64,000 nucleotides of DNA from Pseudomonadota bacterium (GTDB lineage Bacteria > Pseudomonadota > Gammaproteobacteria > Burkholderiales > Gallionellaceae), in assembly GCA_021782995.1 (NCBI GenBank), contig JAJXUI010000011.1:1-64000 (forward strand). Direction: 5' to 3'. Below are positions 17,967 to 26,944 of the stretch, piece after piece (within the stretch, counting starts at the first letter, position 1; each line of letters opens with the position of its first letter). A model generated the notes under the pieces. That model did no database searches. It was given only the letters and a program-made list of their open reading frames with translations, and was not told the origin of the DNA. Made by a program: the position numbers and the translations under genes.

Positions 17967-19952
17967 ATGCATCAAACCCTGCAACTCGTCCTTATCCTGC
18001 TTTCAGTTGCCGTGCTGGTCGTCGTATTGTGCCGCCTGTGGAATCTGCCGGTGATCCTGGGTTACCTCACCGTCGGCATTGCAATCGGGCCGCATGCGCT
18101 GGGCTGGATACCCGACACGCAGCAGGCGCGGCATCTTGCGGAATTCGGCGTGGTTTTCCTGATGTTCAGCATTGGCCTCGAGTTCAGCCTGGTCAAATTG
18201 CGCAGCATGAAAAATATCGTCTTCGGATTTGGCGGGGCGCAACTGCTCCTGACGCTGGCTGCGGTTGCATTCACGGCAATCCTGTCCGGTCTGGACTGGC
18301 GCTCAGGCGTGGCATTGGGTGGTGTGCTGGCCATGTCCTCCACGGCGATTGTCAGCAAGATACTGGTTGAACGTGCCGAGCTGAACGCCCCGCACGGGCA
18401 ATTGATCATGGGTGTGTTGCTGTTCCAGGATCTGGCGGTGGTGCTGATGCTGATCATCATCCCTTCATTGGCCAGCCATGGCCAGGGCCTGTTGTACGCC
18501 ATGCTGCTGGCGGTGCTGAAGGCCGGCCTCGTGCTGGGATTGTTGCTGGCTTTCGGGCAGAAGCTGATGCGGCCCTGGTTTCATCTGGTGGCGCGGCAGA
18601 AATCATCCGAACTGTTCATGCTGAATGTGCTGCTGATCACGCTGGGGCTGGCGGCGCTGACCGAGATGGTCGGGTTGTCGCTGGCGCTGGGCGCCTTTGT
18701 CGCGGGGATGCTGATCGCGGAGACCGAATATCGCTATCAGGTGGAAGATGACATCAAGCCATTCCGGGATGTGCTGATGGGGCTGTTCTTTGTCACCATC
18801 GGCATGATGCTGGATTTGCGTGAGCTGCTGGGCAATGCGGGCTGGGTATTGCTGGTGCTGCTGGGGATGCTGGTATTCAAGAGCCTGATCGTCGCGGTAC
18901 TGGCGCGGGTAATCAAGGGTGACTGGGGCATAGGCATCCGTGCCGGGCTGGGACTGGCGCAGGCCGGTGAGTTCGGTTTTGTGCTGCTGACACTGTCATT
19001 TGAGGAAAAACTGATTTCGCAGGATGTGTCGCAGATCATGCTGGCTGCCATGCTGCTGTCGATGCTGGCCGCGCCGTTCCTGTTGCAGTATTCGGAATGG
19101 TTTGCGCGTTACCTTTCGCCCACGGACTGGATGTACCGCGCGATGCAGATGCACCAGATCTCGGTGCAAACCATGGCTGCCAGCGAGCACATCATTGTCT
19201 GCGGTTACGGCCGCAGCGGTCATGCACTGGTCAAGTTCCTCAAGCGTGAAGGCATCCCGTTTGTCGCGCTGGATATGGATACGCGCCATGTGCGCATGGC
19301 GGTGATGGATGGCGATACCGTGGTGTATGGCGATGCCAGCAAGCGCGAAGTGCTGATGGCGGCCGGACTGATGCGCGCCAAGGTGCTGGCGATCACTTAT
19401 GACGACGAACATTCTGCGCTGAAAATCCTGCATCATGTCAAAACCTTGCGACCGGGATTGTCCGTCGTGGTGCGTACCGCGGATGACTCGCATGTGGAAA
19501 AACTGAAACAGGCCGGCGCCACGGAAGTGGTGGCAGAGGTGCTGGAAGGCAGCGTGATGCTGGCTTCGCAATCCCTGCTGCTGGCAGGCGTTCCATTCAA
19601 TCGTGTCATACGCCGCATCCAGGAAAACCGGGCGTTGCGCTACAGCGTGTTCAGCGGGCAATTCCATGCGGCGAATGAGCGCGTGGATGAGGTCACTGAA
19701 AGTCTGCAATCCAGCCTTCAGAATGTGATCCTGACCGGAAGCGATAAGGCGGTGGGCAAGCGTTTGTCTGAGCTCGGGCTGGAGGATGTCGAGGTGGCGG
19801 TCAATGCCGTACGTCGTTTTGCCGGCGCCGGTAGCCAGATTTTCAAGCAACCTGCTGGTGAGCTGGTGCTGCAGGCAGGAGATGTGCTGATGTTGCTGGG
19901 GGCGCAGGAAGCGCTGGTGGAAGCGGAAAAGCGCTTGCGGGAAGGCAAATAA
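17967..19952 (+). CDS. Kef-type monovalent cation:proton antiporter (CPA2) with TrkA-N and TrkA-C domains
   Basis: The 661-residue protein has about 12 membrane helices in its first 380 residues with typical CPA2 segments (LGYLTVGIAIGPHALGW, FLMFSIGLEFSL). A cytosolic TrkA-N nucleotide-binding domain begins near residue 410 (VCGYGRSGHALVKFL) and a TrkA-C domain fills the end. Such proteins export K+ or Na+ in exchange for protons. YbaL and KefB/KefC are the closest named relatives, but the exact type cannot be decided. It is divergent from kdsD and converges on a pilin-like gene across a terminator. Confidence 0.92.
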   Translation: MHQTLQLVLILLSVAVLVVVLCRLWNLPVILGYLTVGIAIGPHALGWIPDTQQARHLAEFGVVFLMFSIGLEFSLVKLRSMKNIVFGFGGAQLLLTLAAVAFTAILSGLDWRSGVALGGVLAMSSTAIVSKILVERAELNAPHGQLIMGVLLFQDLAVVLMLIIIPSLASHGQGLLYAMLLAVLKAGLVLGLLLAFGQKLMRPWFHLVARQKSSELFMLNVLLITLGLAALTEMVGLSLALGAFVAGMLIAETEYRYQVEDDIKPFRDVLMGLFFVTIGMMLDLRELLGNAGWVLLVLLGMLVFKSLIVAVLARVIKGDWGIGIRAGLGLAQAGEFGFVLLTLSFEEKLISQDVSQIMLAAMLLSMLAAPFLLQYSEWFARYLSPTDWMYRAMQMHQISVQTMAASEHIIVCGYGRSGHALVKFLKREGIPFVALDMDTRHVRMAVMDGDTVVYGDASKREVLMAAGLMRAKVLAITYDDEHSALKILHHVKTLRPGLSVVVRTADDSHVEKLKQAGATEVVAEVLEGSVMLASQSLLLAGVPFNRVIRRIQENRALRYSVFSGQFHAANERVDEVTESLQSSLQNVILTGSDKAVGKRLSELGLEDVEVAVNAVRRFAGAGSQIFKQPAGELVLQAGDVLMLLGAQEALVEAEKRLREGK

Positions 19953-19954
19953 AA

Positions 19955-19974
19955 AAGCCCGCCGAAGCGGGCTT
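19955..19974 (-). terminator. Intrinsic terminator with UUCG tetraloop between kef-type and pilin genes
   Basis: Read on the minus strand, the stem AAGCCCGC/GCGGGCTT closes a TTCG loop and is followed by a run of T, a strong rho-independent terminator for the pilin-like gene that ends at 19994. The six A on the plus strand side also allow weaker use in the other direction. Confidence 0.85.
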
Positions 19975-19993
19975 ATGATGAGGCAGCTTTTGT

Positions 19994-20680
19994 TTATACA
20001 CCCATACATACGGTATAAGTCTGGCCATCACTAATTTTAGTTTGATCCATTGATTGCCCTGCAGTTACAGGGTCTGCAGTACGCATAGAGCCTGTATCCG
20101 TATTGCCGTCATCCAACGTGACATCTAGCTGCTTTACAAATTTACCCAAGATTCCCTTGGAGCAAATGATATAGGTGCCGGTCATGGCACTATTAGAGCC
20201 AGCGGAATTTTTGGTGATGGTTACAAAGGAAGCATTATTGCTTTGGATGCCGATTTCACCTCCATTGGCATTCAGCGGAAGGTAACCATCTCCGTGGGCA
20301 GGGGTGCCGGGAATCGTTGTGGTTCCGGTGGTCAGGCCTGCAAGTCGTACATGCTGCCAAAATAGATAACTTTCATCAGTTTTTGTAATAGAGTCCCATA
20401 GGCCGTCTATCATTCCGTTACCTAAACTGCTGGCGGGAGTCGAAGCGTTGGTTCCGCTGACATGGGTACTGGCCGCGCCATCATCTCCGGGCAATGCCCG
20501 AAATTTATCCTGATATCCATAAATTAATATGGGGATATTACGGAAATCCGTCGCCAGATTTTTCACCTTGGCGCTGTTGATCAGTTCCTGGCCCTTGAGC
20601 ACGCCGCCCAGCAGCAGGCCGATAATGACCAGCACGATGGCGATTTCGATCAGGGTGAAGCCGGATTGGGTTTGTTTCAT
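19994..20680 (-). CDS. Type IV pilin-like protein with prepilin N-terminal methylation motif
   Basis: The 228-residue protein begins MKQTQSG-FTLIEIAIVLVIIG, a type III signal with cleavage after Gly7, Phe8 as new N-terminus and the conserved Glu12. The rest is a long, Gly/Thr/Ser-rich globular domain with two pairs of Cys-containing segments near the end (IICSKG, YTVCMGV) that could form a disulfide. It resembles prepilin-type proteins of type II secretion or type IV pili, but no assembly gene is nearby. Its function is therefore open: major pilin, minor pilin or pseudopilin. Confidence 0.85.
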   Translation of the reverse strand: MKQTQSGFTLIEIAIVLVIIGLLLGGVLKGQELINSAKVKNLATDFRNIPILIYGYQDKFRALPGDDGAASTHVSGTNASTPASSLGNGMIDGLWDSITKTDESYLFWQHVRLAGLTTGTTTIPGTPAHGDGYLPLNANGGEIGIQSNNASFVTITKNSAGSNSAMTGTYIICSKGILGKFVKQLDVTLDDGNTDTGSMRTADPVTAGQSMDQTKISDGQTYTVCMGV

Positions 20681-20796
20681 TTTTTCCTCGAATCTAAATT
20701 GTTATTGTTGATGAGCTGAATTGCATGCAATTATTATGCCAAAGAGAAACCAATGATTTTCATGCACAAAAGTCGGTAATCAGGGTAAATTTCACC

Positions 20797-22524
20797 ATGT
20801 TTAAAAAAATATTGACGAGATTTCAACAGATGGCTGATGAAATCCTGACATCCCTGCTGAGCAAATGGAAATGGGGCGGCGGACGCAGGGTGGTGGTTAT
20901 CATGCTGCTCACCTTGCACCTGGCGTTGTGGTTTGGTGTGCATAGCATCTGGGCGCGGCCGCTGTTGTTTGCCCACCTTGGCCTGTTCCTGATGTGGCAA
21001 CCCATCTGGCGTGGCGAGGAAAAGCTCAGTAGCAGCAGTGCGCTGGTCATCATCGGGATCAGTACATTGGCGCTGTTCTGGCTGAACTGGTGGTTACTGG
21101 CCTTCTGGGTCGGCGGGCTGTTTTCCATCGTTGGGGGGCGCGTTCTGGCGTTTCAGAGCCTGTTGCAGCGAGCCCGTTACCTGCTGGCCATGGCTTATCT
21201 TCTGGCAGTGCAGTTATTCTGGGTGACACCGCAACTGTTCAGTTTAAGGGTAACCGGCGAGGCGAGCGGTTATCTGATGATGTATGTGTTGCCGATCGTC
21301 CTGGGGGGGATCGCGTTAATACCGGCGGAAAGGGAGCGGCTGCAGAAATCGGTTACCTTCGACCTGATCTACAGCCTGCTGCTTTTCACCATGCTGACAC
21401 TGCTGATGCTGGGCAGCCTGACCTTCATGAGCCTGGCGAATGTCAGCTATTTCGAGTCCCTGTTGCGGACGCTGTTCCTGATGGCGCTGGTGCTGTTTGT
21501 GCTGGGATGGCTGTGGAATCCGCGTCTGGGATTCTCCGGATTCCAGACACTGTTCTCGCGTTACTTCCTGAATGTTGGAACGCCGTTCGAGTTGTGGATC
21601 AAACAGTTGGCGGAAGACTCCAGCCGCGAGGAATCACCTGAAATATTTCTCAGGATTGCTTCGAAGCATCTGGCTGAATTGCCATGGTTGACCGGCGTGC
21701 GCTGGTCCTGTGAAGGTGCGCGCGGACAACATGGGGAGACGGGGAAATACGATTTCACCTGGGCCGACCAGGACATGCGTCTGTTTCTGTATGCAAGATA
21801 CTCTTTGGCACCTGCCATCCTGATGCATATCCATCTGCTATGCCAGGTCATGTCGCATTTTTATCATGCGAAAAAGAGCGAGCAGCATTTGCGTGAATTG
21901 ATGCGCCTGAAAGCCGTCCATGAAACGGGGGCGCGAGTTACGCATGACCTCAAGAATATGCTGCAATCATTGCTGGTGTTGATTTCGGTGGTGGAAAAGC
22001 AGCCGGAACAGGCCAAATCCATCCTGATGAACCAGTTGCCGGTCATGGCCAATCGTATCGAGATGGCGCTGGCCAAGCTGAAAATTGCCGGCAAGCAGGA
22101 AGCGGATGCGCTGATGCCGCTGGAAATGTGGTGGCAGACATTGCAGGAGCGTCAGCAATACCGCAATCTGGAGTGGGTCTGTAATTTCCGGATAACTGAA
22201 GCTCAGCAGATTCCGTATGCGATGTTTGACAATATTCTCGACAACCTGATTGAAAATGCCAGGAACAAGCGCATGCACAATGAGGAGATAAGCATCACGG
22301 TCACACTGCTGGATGCGCCTTTGCGTTTGATGGTTTGTGATACCGGGGGGGCGGTTTCAGAGCAGATTGCGACACGGCTCTTGCGTACGGTGGTTGATTC
22401 GGAAGATGGACTGGGTGTGGGCCTGTTTCAGGCGGCGCGCTGGGCGGAAAATCTGGGGTTCCGTTTGAGCCTGCAGCAAAATCGTGAGGGGTGTGTCTGT
22501 TTTGAATTGAGGGAAATTAAATAA
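20797..22524 (+). CDS. Multipass membrane sensor histidine kinase of the HDLKN type
   Basis: I start it at ATG 20797, giving 575 residues, although the frame is open from 20725. About eight to nine membrane helices span residues 25-250, followed by a GAF-like region and the kinase core. The H-box reads THDLKNMLQSLL with His near residue 383. The N-box is FDNILDNLIENA, with CDTGGAV and DGLGVGLFQAARWAENLG as G-boxes. The HDLKN H-box resembles PrsK-type kinases linked to exopolysaccharide control. No response regulator gene adjoins it, so its partner is elsewhere. Confidence 0.85.
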   Translation: MFKKILTRFQQMADEILTSLLSKWKWGGGRRVVVIMLLTLHLALWFGVHSIWARPLLFAHLGLFLMWQPIWRGEEKLSSSSALVIIGISTLALFWLNWWLLAFWVGGLFSIVGGRVLAFQSLLQRARYLLAMAYLLAVQLFWVTPQLFSLRVTGEASGYLMMYVLPIVLGGIALIPAERERLQKSVTFDLIYSLLLFTMLTLLMLGSLTFMSLANVSYFESLLRTLFLMALVLFVLGWLWNPRLGFSGFQTLFSRYFLNVGTPFELWIKQLAEDSSREESPEIFLRIASKHLAELPWLTGVRWSCEGARGQHGETGKYDFTWADQDMRLFLYARYSLAPAILMHIHLLCQVMSHFYHAKKSEQHLRELMRLKAVHETGARVTHDLKNMLQSLLVLISVVEKQPEQAKSILMNQLPVMANRIEMALAKLKIAGKQEADALMPLEMWWQTLQERQQYRNLEWVCNFRITEAQQIPYAMFDNILDNLIENARNKRMHNEEISITVTLLDAPLRLMVCDTGGAVSEQIATRLLRTVVDSEDGLGVGLFQAARWAENLGFRLSLQQNREGCVCFELREIK

Positions 22525-22537
22525 TAATATATTCAAT
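22523..22537 (+). repeat. Copy of the AT-rich interspersed element (AATAATATATTCAAT)
   Basis: This 15-base sequence begins within the stop codon of the histidine kinase gene. Its first 13 bases recur exactly at 44345, 53936 and 55570 (the last two inverted), always just outside genes. With the copy at 53932 it shares 17 bases. Confidence 0.6.
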
Positions 22538-22563
22538 ATGTTAATTATTTTTCATGAGCGGGC

Positions 22564-22592
22564 TTGCAATAATATTAGACTGTGCTAATATT
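22564..22592 (+). promoter_or_regulatory. Extended -10 promoter with overlapping 8-6-8 inverted repeat upstream of the rhodanese gene
   Basis: TTGCAA (22564-22569) and TAATAT (22586-22591) are separated by 16 bases, with TG one base before the -10. The halves AATATTAG (22571-22578) and CTAATATT (22585-22592) form a perfect inverted repeat around a six-base centre, covering spacer and -10. This is the position of a repressor operator. AT-rich repeats of this kind are bound by ArsR-type sulfide sensors (BigR/SqrR) in front of rhodanese genes, which is an analogy only. Confidence 0.6.
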
Positions 22593-22629
22593 CTCGGTAT
22601 TCAATTTATTTTCCCAAGGAGTCCATGCG

Positions 22630-22965
22630 ATGTTCATGAACAGTATCAAGGAAGTCGATGCACCAGAACTGGCGAAGTGGGTAGAAGAAAAACATCCCAA
22701 ACTGCGCGTGATTGATGTGCGTGGTATGGGCGAAATTGCATCCGGTACCGTATCTGGCGCAGAAGCTGTTCCTCTGCATATCCTGCCAACCAAGGTGGGT
22801 GAATTCGATCGTGAAGAAAAACTGGTGTTTGTGTGCCGCAGCGGCGCACGCTCTGCACAGGCTTGCATGTTCCTGCAACAGCATGGTTTTGAGAATGTCT
22901 TCAACCTGCGTGGCGGCATGATAGGCTGGGTGCAAAGTGGTTTACAGCCGGTCGCATTGGGCTGA
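22630..22965 (+). CDS. Single-domain rhodanese (thiosulfate/persulfide sulfurtransferase)
   Basis: From ATG 22630, eight bases after AAGGAG, the product has 111 residues and is one rhodanese domain. The active-site loop is CRSGAR with Cys near residue 69, preceded by LRVIDVRG and followed by NLRGGMIGWV. There is no signal peptide, so the protein is cytoplasmic. Such proteins carry persulfide sulfur for detoxification or sulfur relay. It has its own promoter with an operator-like repeat and ends in a strong terminator, so it is a single-gene, regulated unit. Confidence 0.92.
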   Translation: MFMNSIKEVDAPELAKWVEEKHPKLRVIDVRGMGEIASGTVSGAEAVPLHILPTKVGEFDREEKLVFVCRSGARSAQACMFLQQHGFENVFNLRGGMIGWVQSGLQPVALG

Positions 22966-22990
22966 TATACCGGGTAACAGATCGAAACAA

Positions 22991-23015
22991 GGGAGGCAGC
23001 TGCCTCCCTTTTTTT
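22991..23015 (+). terminator. Intrinsic terminator after the rhodanese gene
   Basis: GGGAGGCAGCTGCCTCCC is a perfect 18-base palindrome and is followed by seven T, a classic rho-independent terminator 25 bases after the stop codon. Confidence 0.92.
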
Positions 23016-23050
23016 GTCTGCAGTAAGCGCAACAGGTAAAATTGCGGCAT

Positions 23051-26000
23051 ATGAATCAGCACGCATCAAAATCTCCAGCAGCGCAGTCACCTTCCAATCT
23101 GCAATCCCGTGATACCCAGTCGGCCCGGCGCGCCGCCCGGATTGAACTGCTTGGACCAATTGAGTATCCGGCGGAGTTGCCGGTTGTTGCGCGTCGCGAA
23201 GAGCTGGCAAAAGCCATACAGGAACACCAGGTCGTCATCGTTTGCGGTGAAACCGGTTCGGGCAAAACCACGCAGCTGCCGAAAATCTGCCTGTCCATCG
23301 GGCGCGGGGTGGCGGGCATGATCGGCCATACCCAGCCGCGCCGTGTGGCAGCACGCAGCGTGGCGGCCCGCATTGCGCATGAACTGAAAAGCGAACTGGG
23401 CGGCACCGTCGGCTACAAGATCCGCTTCAATGACAAGGTGTCGCCGGATACCTGTGTGAAATTGATGACAGACGGCATCCTGCTCGCCGAAATCCAGGCC
23501 GATCCACTGCTGAAGCGTTATGACACGCTGATCATCGACGAGGCGCATGAACGCTCGCTGAACATCGATTTCCTGCTCGGTTATTTCAAACGCATATTGC
23601 CGCGCCGGCCCGACCTCAAGCTGATCATCACGTCTGCGACGCTGGATGCCGAACGCTTCTCCGCGCATTTCGGCAATGTGCCGGTACTGCAGGTGTCCGG
23701 CCGCAGCTATCCGGTGGAAATCCGCTACCGCCCGCCACAGCAGAATGAAGAAGGCGAGATGCAGGATGTGCCGCAAGCGGTCAGCAGTGCGCTGGATGAA
23801 CTTGCAGTTGGCGGCCTGCGCGGCGATGTGCTGGTGTTTTTGCCGGGCGAGCGCGAGATCCGTGAAACGGCTGAAGTGCTGCGCAAGCATCACCCTAAAC
23901 ATGTTGAAATATTGCCGCTGTTTTCGCGCCTGTCTGCAGCCGAGCAGGACCGCGTGTTCAAGCCGACTTCCGGCATGCGGCGCGTGGTGCTCGCCACCAA
24001 TGTGGCCGAGACTTCGCTGACCGTGCCGAATATCGGCTATGTGATTGATAGTGGCCTGGCGCGTATCAACCGCTACAGCATCCGGCAGAAAATCGAGCAG
24101 CTGCGGATAGAAAAAATTGCGCAGGCGGCGGCCAACCAGCGTGCGGGCCGTTGCGGCCGCGTGATGGCCGGTATCTGCATTCGCCTGTACGATGAAGCAG
24201 AATTCATCACGCGCGCGGCCTATACCGATGCGGAGATTTTCCGTGTGTCATTGGCCACGGTGATCCTGCGCATGAATGCGTTGAACCTGGGCGAGGTATC
24301 CGAATTCCCCTTTATCGAAATGCCGGGCTCGCGCGCGATTGCCGATGGCTACCAGTTGCTGGCCGAGCTCGGCGCAATCGATGACAGGCGCGAGCTGACT
24401 GCCATCGGTAAAGCGTTGGCGAAGTTTCCGCTGGATCCCAAGCTGGCCAGACTGCTGCTGGCCGGTAAGCAATATCACTGCCTGCAGGAGATACTCGTCA
24501 TTGCCAGCGCACTTGCATTGCAGGATCCGCGCGAGCGGCCAGCCGAGCGGCGCGAAGCGGCGGAGCAGGCGCACCTGCGCTTCAATGACGAACGTTCGGA
24601 TTTCCTGTCCTATCTCAAATTGTGGCAATGGTTTCAGAGCGCGGTGCAGCACAAGAAATCCAACCGGCACTGGTTCAATGAATGCCGCAATCATTTCCTG
24701 TCGGCGTTGCGCTTGCGCGAATGGCATGAGTTGTACCAGCAGTTGCATGCACAGGTGGTGGAAACCGGCATGCGGCTGAATGAGCAAGCGGCCACCTATG
24801 AGCAGGTGCACAAGGCTTTGCTCACCGGCCTGCTCGGCAACATCGGCAGCAAGGCGGTGGAAGGCAACGAATATCTGGGGCCGCGCGAGATCAAGTTCCT
24901 CGTGGCTTCCGGTTCGGCGCTCGCGAAAAAAGGTCCCAAGTGGATCGTCGCTGCGGAGATCGTCGAGACCACGCGCTTGTATGCGCGCTGCGTGGCGAAA
25001 ATCGAACCGGAATGGCTGGAAGAGGTGGCGGTGCATGTGATCAAGCGTCATTACTTCGATCCGCACTGGGAAAAGCGCGCGGCACAGGTGGCAGCGTGGG
25101 AGCGCAGCACGCTGTTTGGCCTGCTGATCAATCCGAAAAGGCGCGTGCATTACGGGCCGATGAATCCGGAAGAGGCGCGCGAGGTTTTCATTCGCCAGGC
25201 ACTGGTGGAAGGGGAATTCAACACGCAGGCGCCGTTCTTTGCGCACAACCGCAAGCTGATTGCCGACATCGAGGCGCTGGAGCACAAATCGCGCCGACCC
25301 GATGTGCTGGTGGATGATGAGCTGATCTATGCGTTCTACGACAGCCGCATTCCGAAGGGCATGCACAACGGCGCTGCGTTCGAAGCCTGGCGCAAGGAGG
25401 CCGAGCGCGACAAACCGAAATTGCTGTATCTGAGCCGCGACGACCTGATGCGGCATGAGGCGGCAGGCATCACCACCGACCAGTTCCCGCCGCAGCTGGT
25501 GATGAACGGGGTTTCGTATGCGCTGGGCTACAACTTTGCACCGGGCAAGAATGATGATGGCGTCACGCTCACCGTGCCGCTGGCGCTGATCAACCAGGTA
25601 TCGGCGGCACGTTGTGAATACCTGGTGCCTGGGCTGCTGGCAGAAAAGGTAACGCAGCTGGTGAAATCGCTGCCGCAGAAAGTTCGCCGCCATTGCGTGC
25701 CGGTGCCGGAATTCGCCGCGGATTTCTGTGAGGCAGTGAAGCCATCGGATGTCTCGTTGCTGCAGGTGCTCGCAAAATACATCCGCGAAAAAATCCAGAT
25801 CGAGGTGCCGCAGGATGCGTTCCGCCTGGAGCAATTGCCGATGCACTTGCTGATGAATTTCAGCATCGTCGATGAGCACGGGCGCAAGCTGGGGGTGTCG
25901 CGTAATTTCCAGCAATTGCGCAGCGAACATGCGCCAAAACAGGCGACGACGGTTATGCCTGTTGCCGCCAGCAAGGCCGCGGCGGATCAGGTGGCGCCAG

Positions 26001-26854
26001 CCGTACGTTACACGGCTTGGACATTTGGCGATTTCAAGGCCACCGCGCAGGTGTTACGATCTGGTCAAAATATTAATATATTCAATGCATTATGTGATGA
26101 CGGCGATGCTGTCGTGATACGTGGTTTCGATACGCAGGAAGAAGCGCAGCAGGCGCATCGCGCAGGTCTCAGGCGCTTGTTCATGCTGGTGCTGAAAGAG
26201 CAGGTGAAATTCCTGGAAAAGAACCTGTTATCCGGCAAGGAATACGGCGCCAACATGGCGATGCTGTTCATGCCTTTCGGCAGCGCGCAGGACATGCAGC
26301 GGCAGATCTTTTCCGTGAGCTTTGACCGCAGCTGCCTCAACGATCCGTTGCCATCCACGGAAAAGGAATTTTCTGTGCGCTGCAAGGATGCAAAGAGCCG
26401 CCTCAACCTGGTGGCGCAGGAGATTGTTCGATTGCTGAGCAATATCCTGCAGGAATACCAGGCATTGCAAAAAGCCCTGCCGGGTTTCAAGGCGCATGGC
26501 GCGGCGGTGCAGGATATCAAGTCGCAGTGCGAATGGTTGCTGCAGAAGGACTTTCTGGCCAGCACGCCATATGAACGGCTGCAGCACATACCGCGCTACC
26601 TGAAGGCAATCAACCTGCGCCTGGAAAAGCTGCGCGCTGACCCTGCGCGAGATGCCAAACAATTCGCCCAGATGCAGCTGATGCAGCAGCAATGGCAACG
26701 CAAGCTGGCTGCATTGCAGGGCGAAGTGGATGACAGGCTGACGGAGTTTGGCTGGATGCTGCAGGAGCTGCGTGTGTCCCTGTTTGCACAGGAGCTGAAG
26801 ACGCCGGTGATCGTTTCAGTGAAGCGCCTGCAGAAAATGTGGGAGACCCTATAG
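23051..26854 (+). CDS. hrpA: ATP-dependent RNA helicase HrpA (DEAH box)
   Basis: The protein of 1267 residues from ATG 23051 is close to the 1300 of E. coli HrpA. It has Walker A GETGSGKTT near residues 65-73, the DEAH box in IIDEAHERS near 163, SAT, and the QRAGRCGR motif, followed by the HA2, OB and the long DUF3418 region typical of HrpA. HrpA resolves collided ribosomes in E. coli and unwinds RNA with ATP. The ATG has only a weak AGG upstream; TTG 23042 is an alternative. One AT-rich stretch at 26068-26090 stands out in otherwise GC-balanced coding sequence. Confidence 0.95.
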   Translation: MNQHASKSPAAQSPSNLQSRDTQSARRAARIELLGPIEYPAELPVVARREELAKAIQEHQVVIVCGETGSGKTTQLPKICLSIGRGVAGMIGHTQPRRVAARSVAARIAHELKSELGGTVGYKIRFNDKVSPDTCVKLMTDGILLAEIQADPLLKRYDTLIIDEAHERSLNIDFLLGYFKRILPRRPDLKLIITSATLDAERFSAHFGNVPVLQVSGRSYPVEIRYRPPQQNEEGEMQDVPQAVSSALDELAVGGLRGDVLVFLPGEREIRETAEVLRKHHPKHVEILPLFSRLSAAEQDRVFKPTSGMRRVVLATNVAETSLTVPNIGYVIDSGLARINRYSIRQKIEQLRIEKIAQAAANQRAGRCGRVMAGICIRLYDEAEFITRAAYTDAEIFRVSLATVILRMNALNLGEVSEFPFIEMPGSRAIADGYQLLAELGAIDDRRELTAIGKALAKFPLDPKLARLLLAGKQYHCLQEILVIASALALQDPRERPAERREAAEQAHLRFNDERSDFLSYLKLWQWFQSAVQHKKSNRHWFNECRNHFLSALRLREWHELYQQLHAQVVETGMRLNEQAATYEQVHKALLTGLLGNIGSKAVEGNEYLGPREIKFLVASGSALAKKGPKWIVAAEIVETTRLYARCVAKIEPEWLEEVAVHVIKRHYFDPHWEKRAAQVAAWERSTLFGLLINPKRRVHYGPMNPEEAREVFIRQALVEGEFNTQAPFFAHNRKLIADIEALEHKSRRPDVLVDDELIYAFYDSRIPKGMHNGAAFEAWRKEAERDKPKLLYLSRDDLMRHEAAGITTDQFPPQLVMNGVSYALGYNFAPGKNDDGVTLTVPLALINQVSAARCEYLVPGLLAEKVTQLVKSLPQKVRRHCVPVPEFAADFCEAVKPSDVSLLQVLAKYIREKIQIEVPQDAFRLEQLPMHLLMNFSIVDEHGRKLGVSRNFQQLRSEHAPKQATTVMPVAASKAAADQVAPAVRYTAWTFGDFKATAQVLRSGQNINIFNALCDDGDAVVIRGFDTQEEAQQAHRAGLRRLFMLVLKEQVKFLEKNLLSGKEYGANMAMLFMPFGSAQDMQRQIFSVSFDRSCLNDPLPSTEKEFSVRCKDAKSRLNLVAQEIVRLLSNILQEYQALQKALPGFKAHGAAVQDIKSQCEWLLQKDFLASTPYERLQHIPRYLKAINLRLEKLRADPARDAKQFAQMQLMQQQWQRKLAALQGEVDDRLTEFGWMLQELRVSLFAQELKTPVIVSVKRLQKMWETL
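26072..26086 (+). repeat. Near-copy of the AT-rich element inside hrpA
   Basis: The bases here match the 15-base element with one mismatch at the second position. They lie inside hrpA, where they encode part of NINIFNA, so coding constraint may explain the match. Confidence 0.3.
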
Positions 26855-26944
26855 CAGGTCCAGGGATGGATTTTGATCCACTTGCGCCTTGTTATGGGAG
26901 TCTATACAGTAAAACCGTTTCCAACTGTCCTGTGAGGCATGGCG

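Noticed and set aside
24248-25930. A 560-codon open frame on the minus strand opposite hrpA
   Set aside because: It is fully antisense to a gene with clear helicase motifs, has no domain, and is rich in His/Arg/Gln as expected from the reverse of a GC-biased gene.
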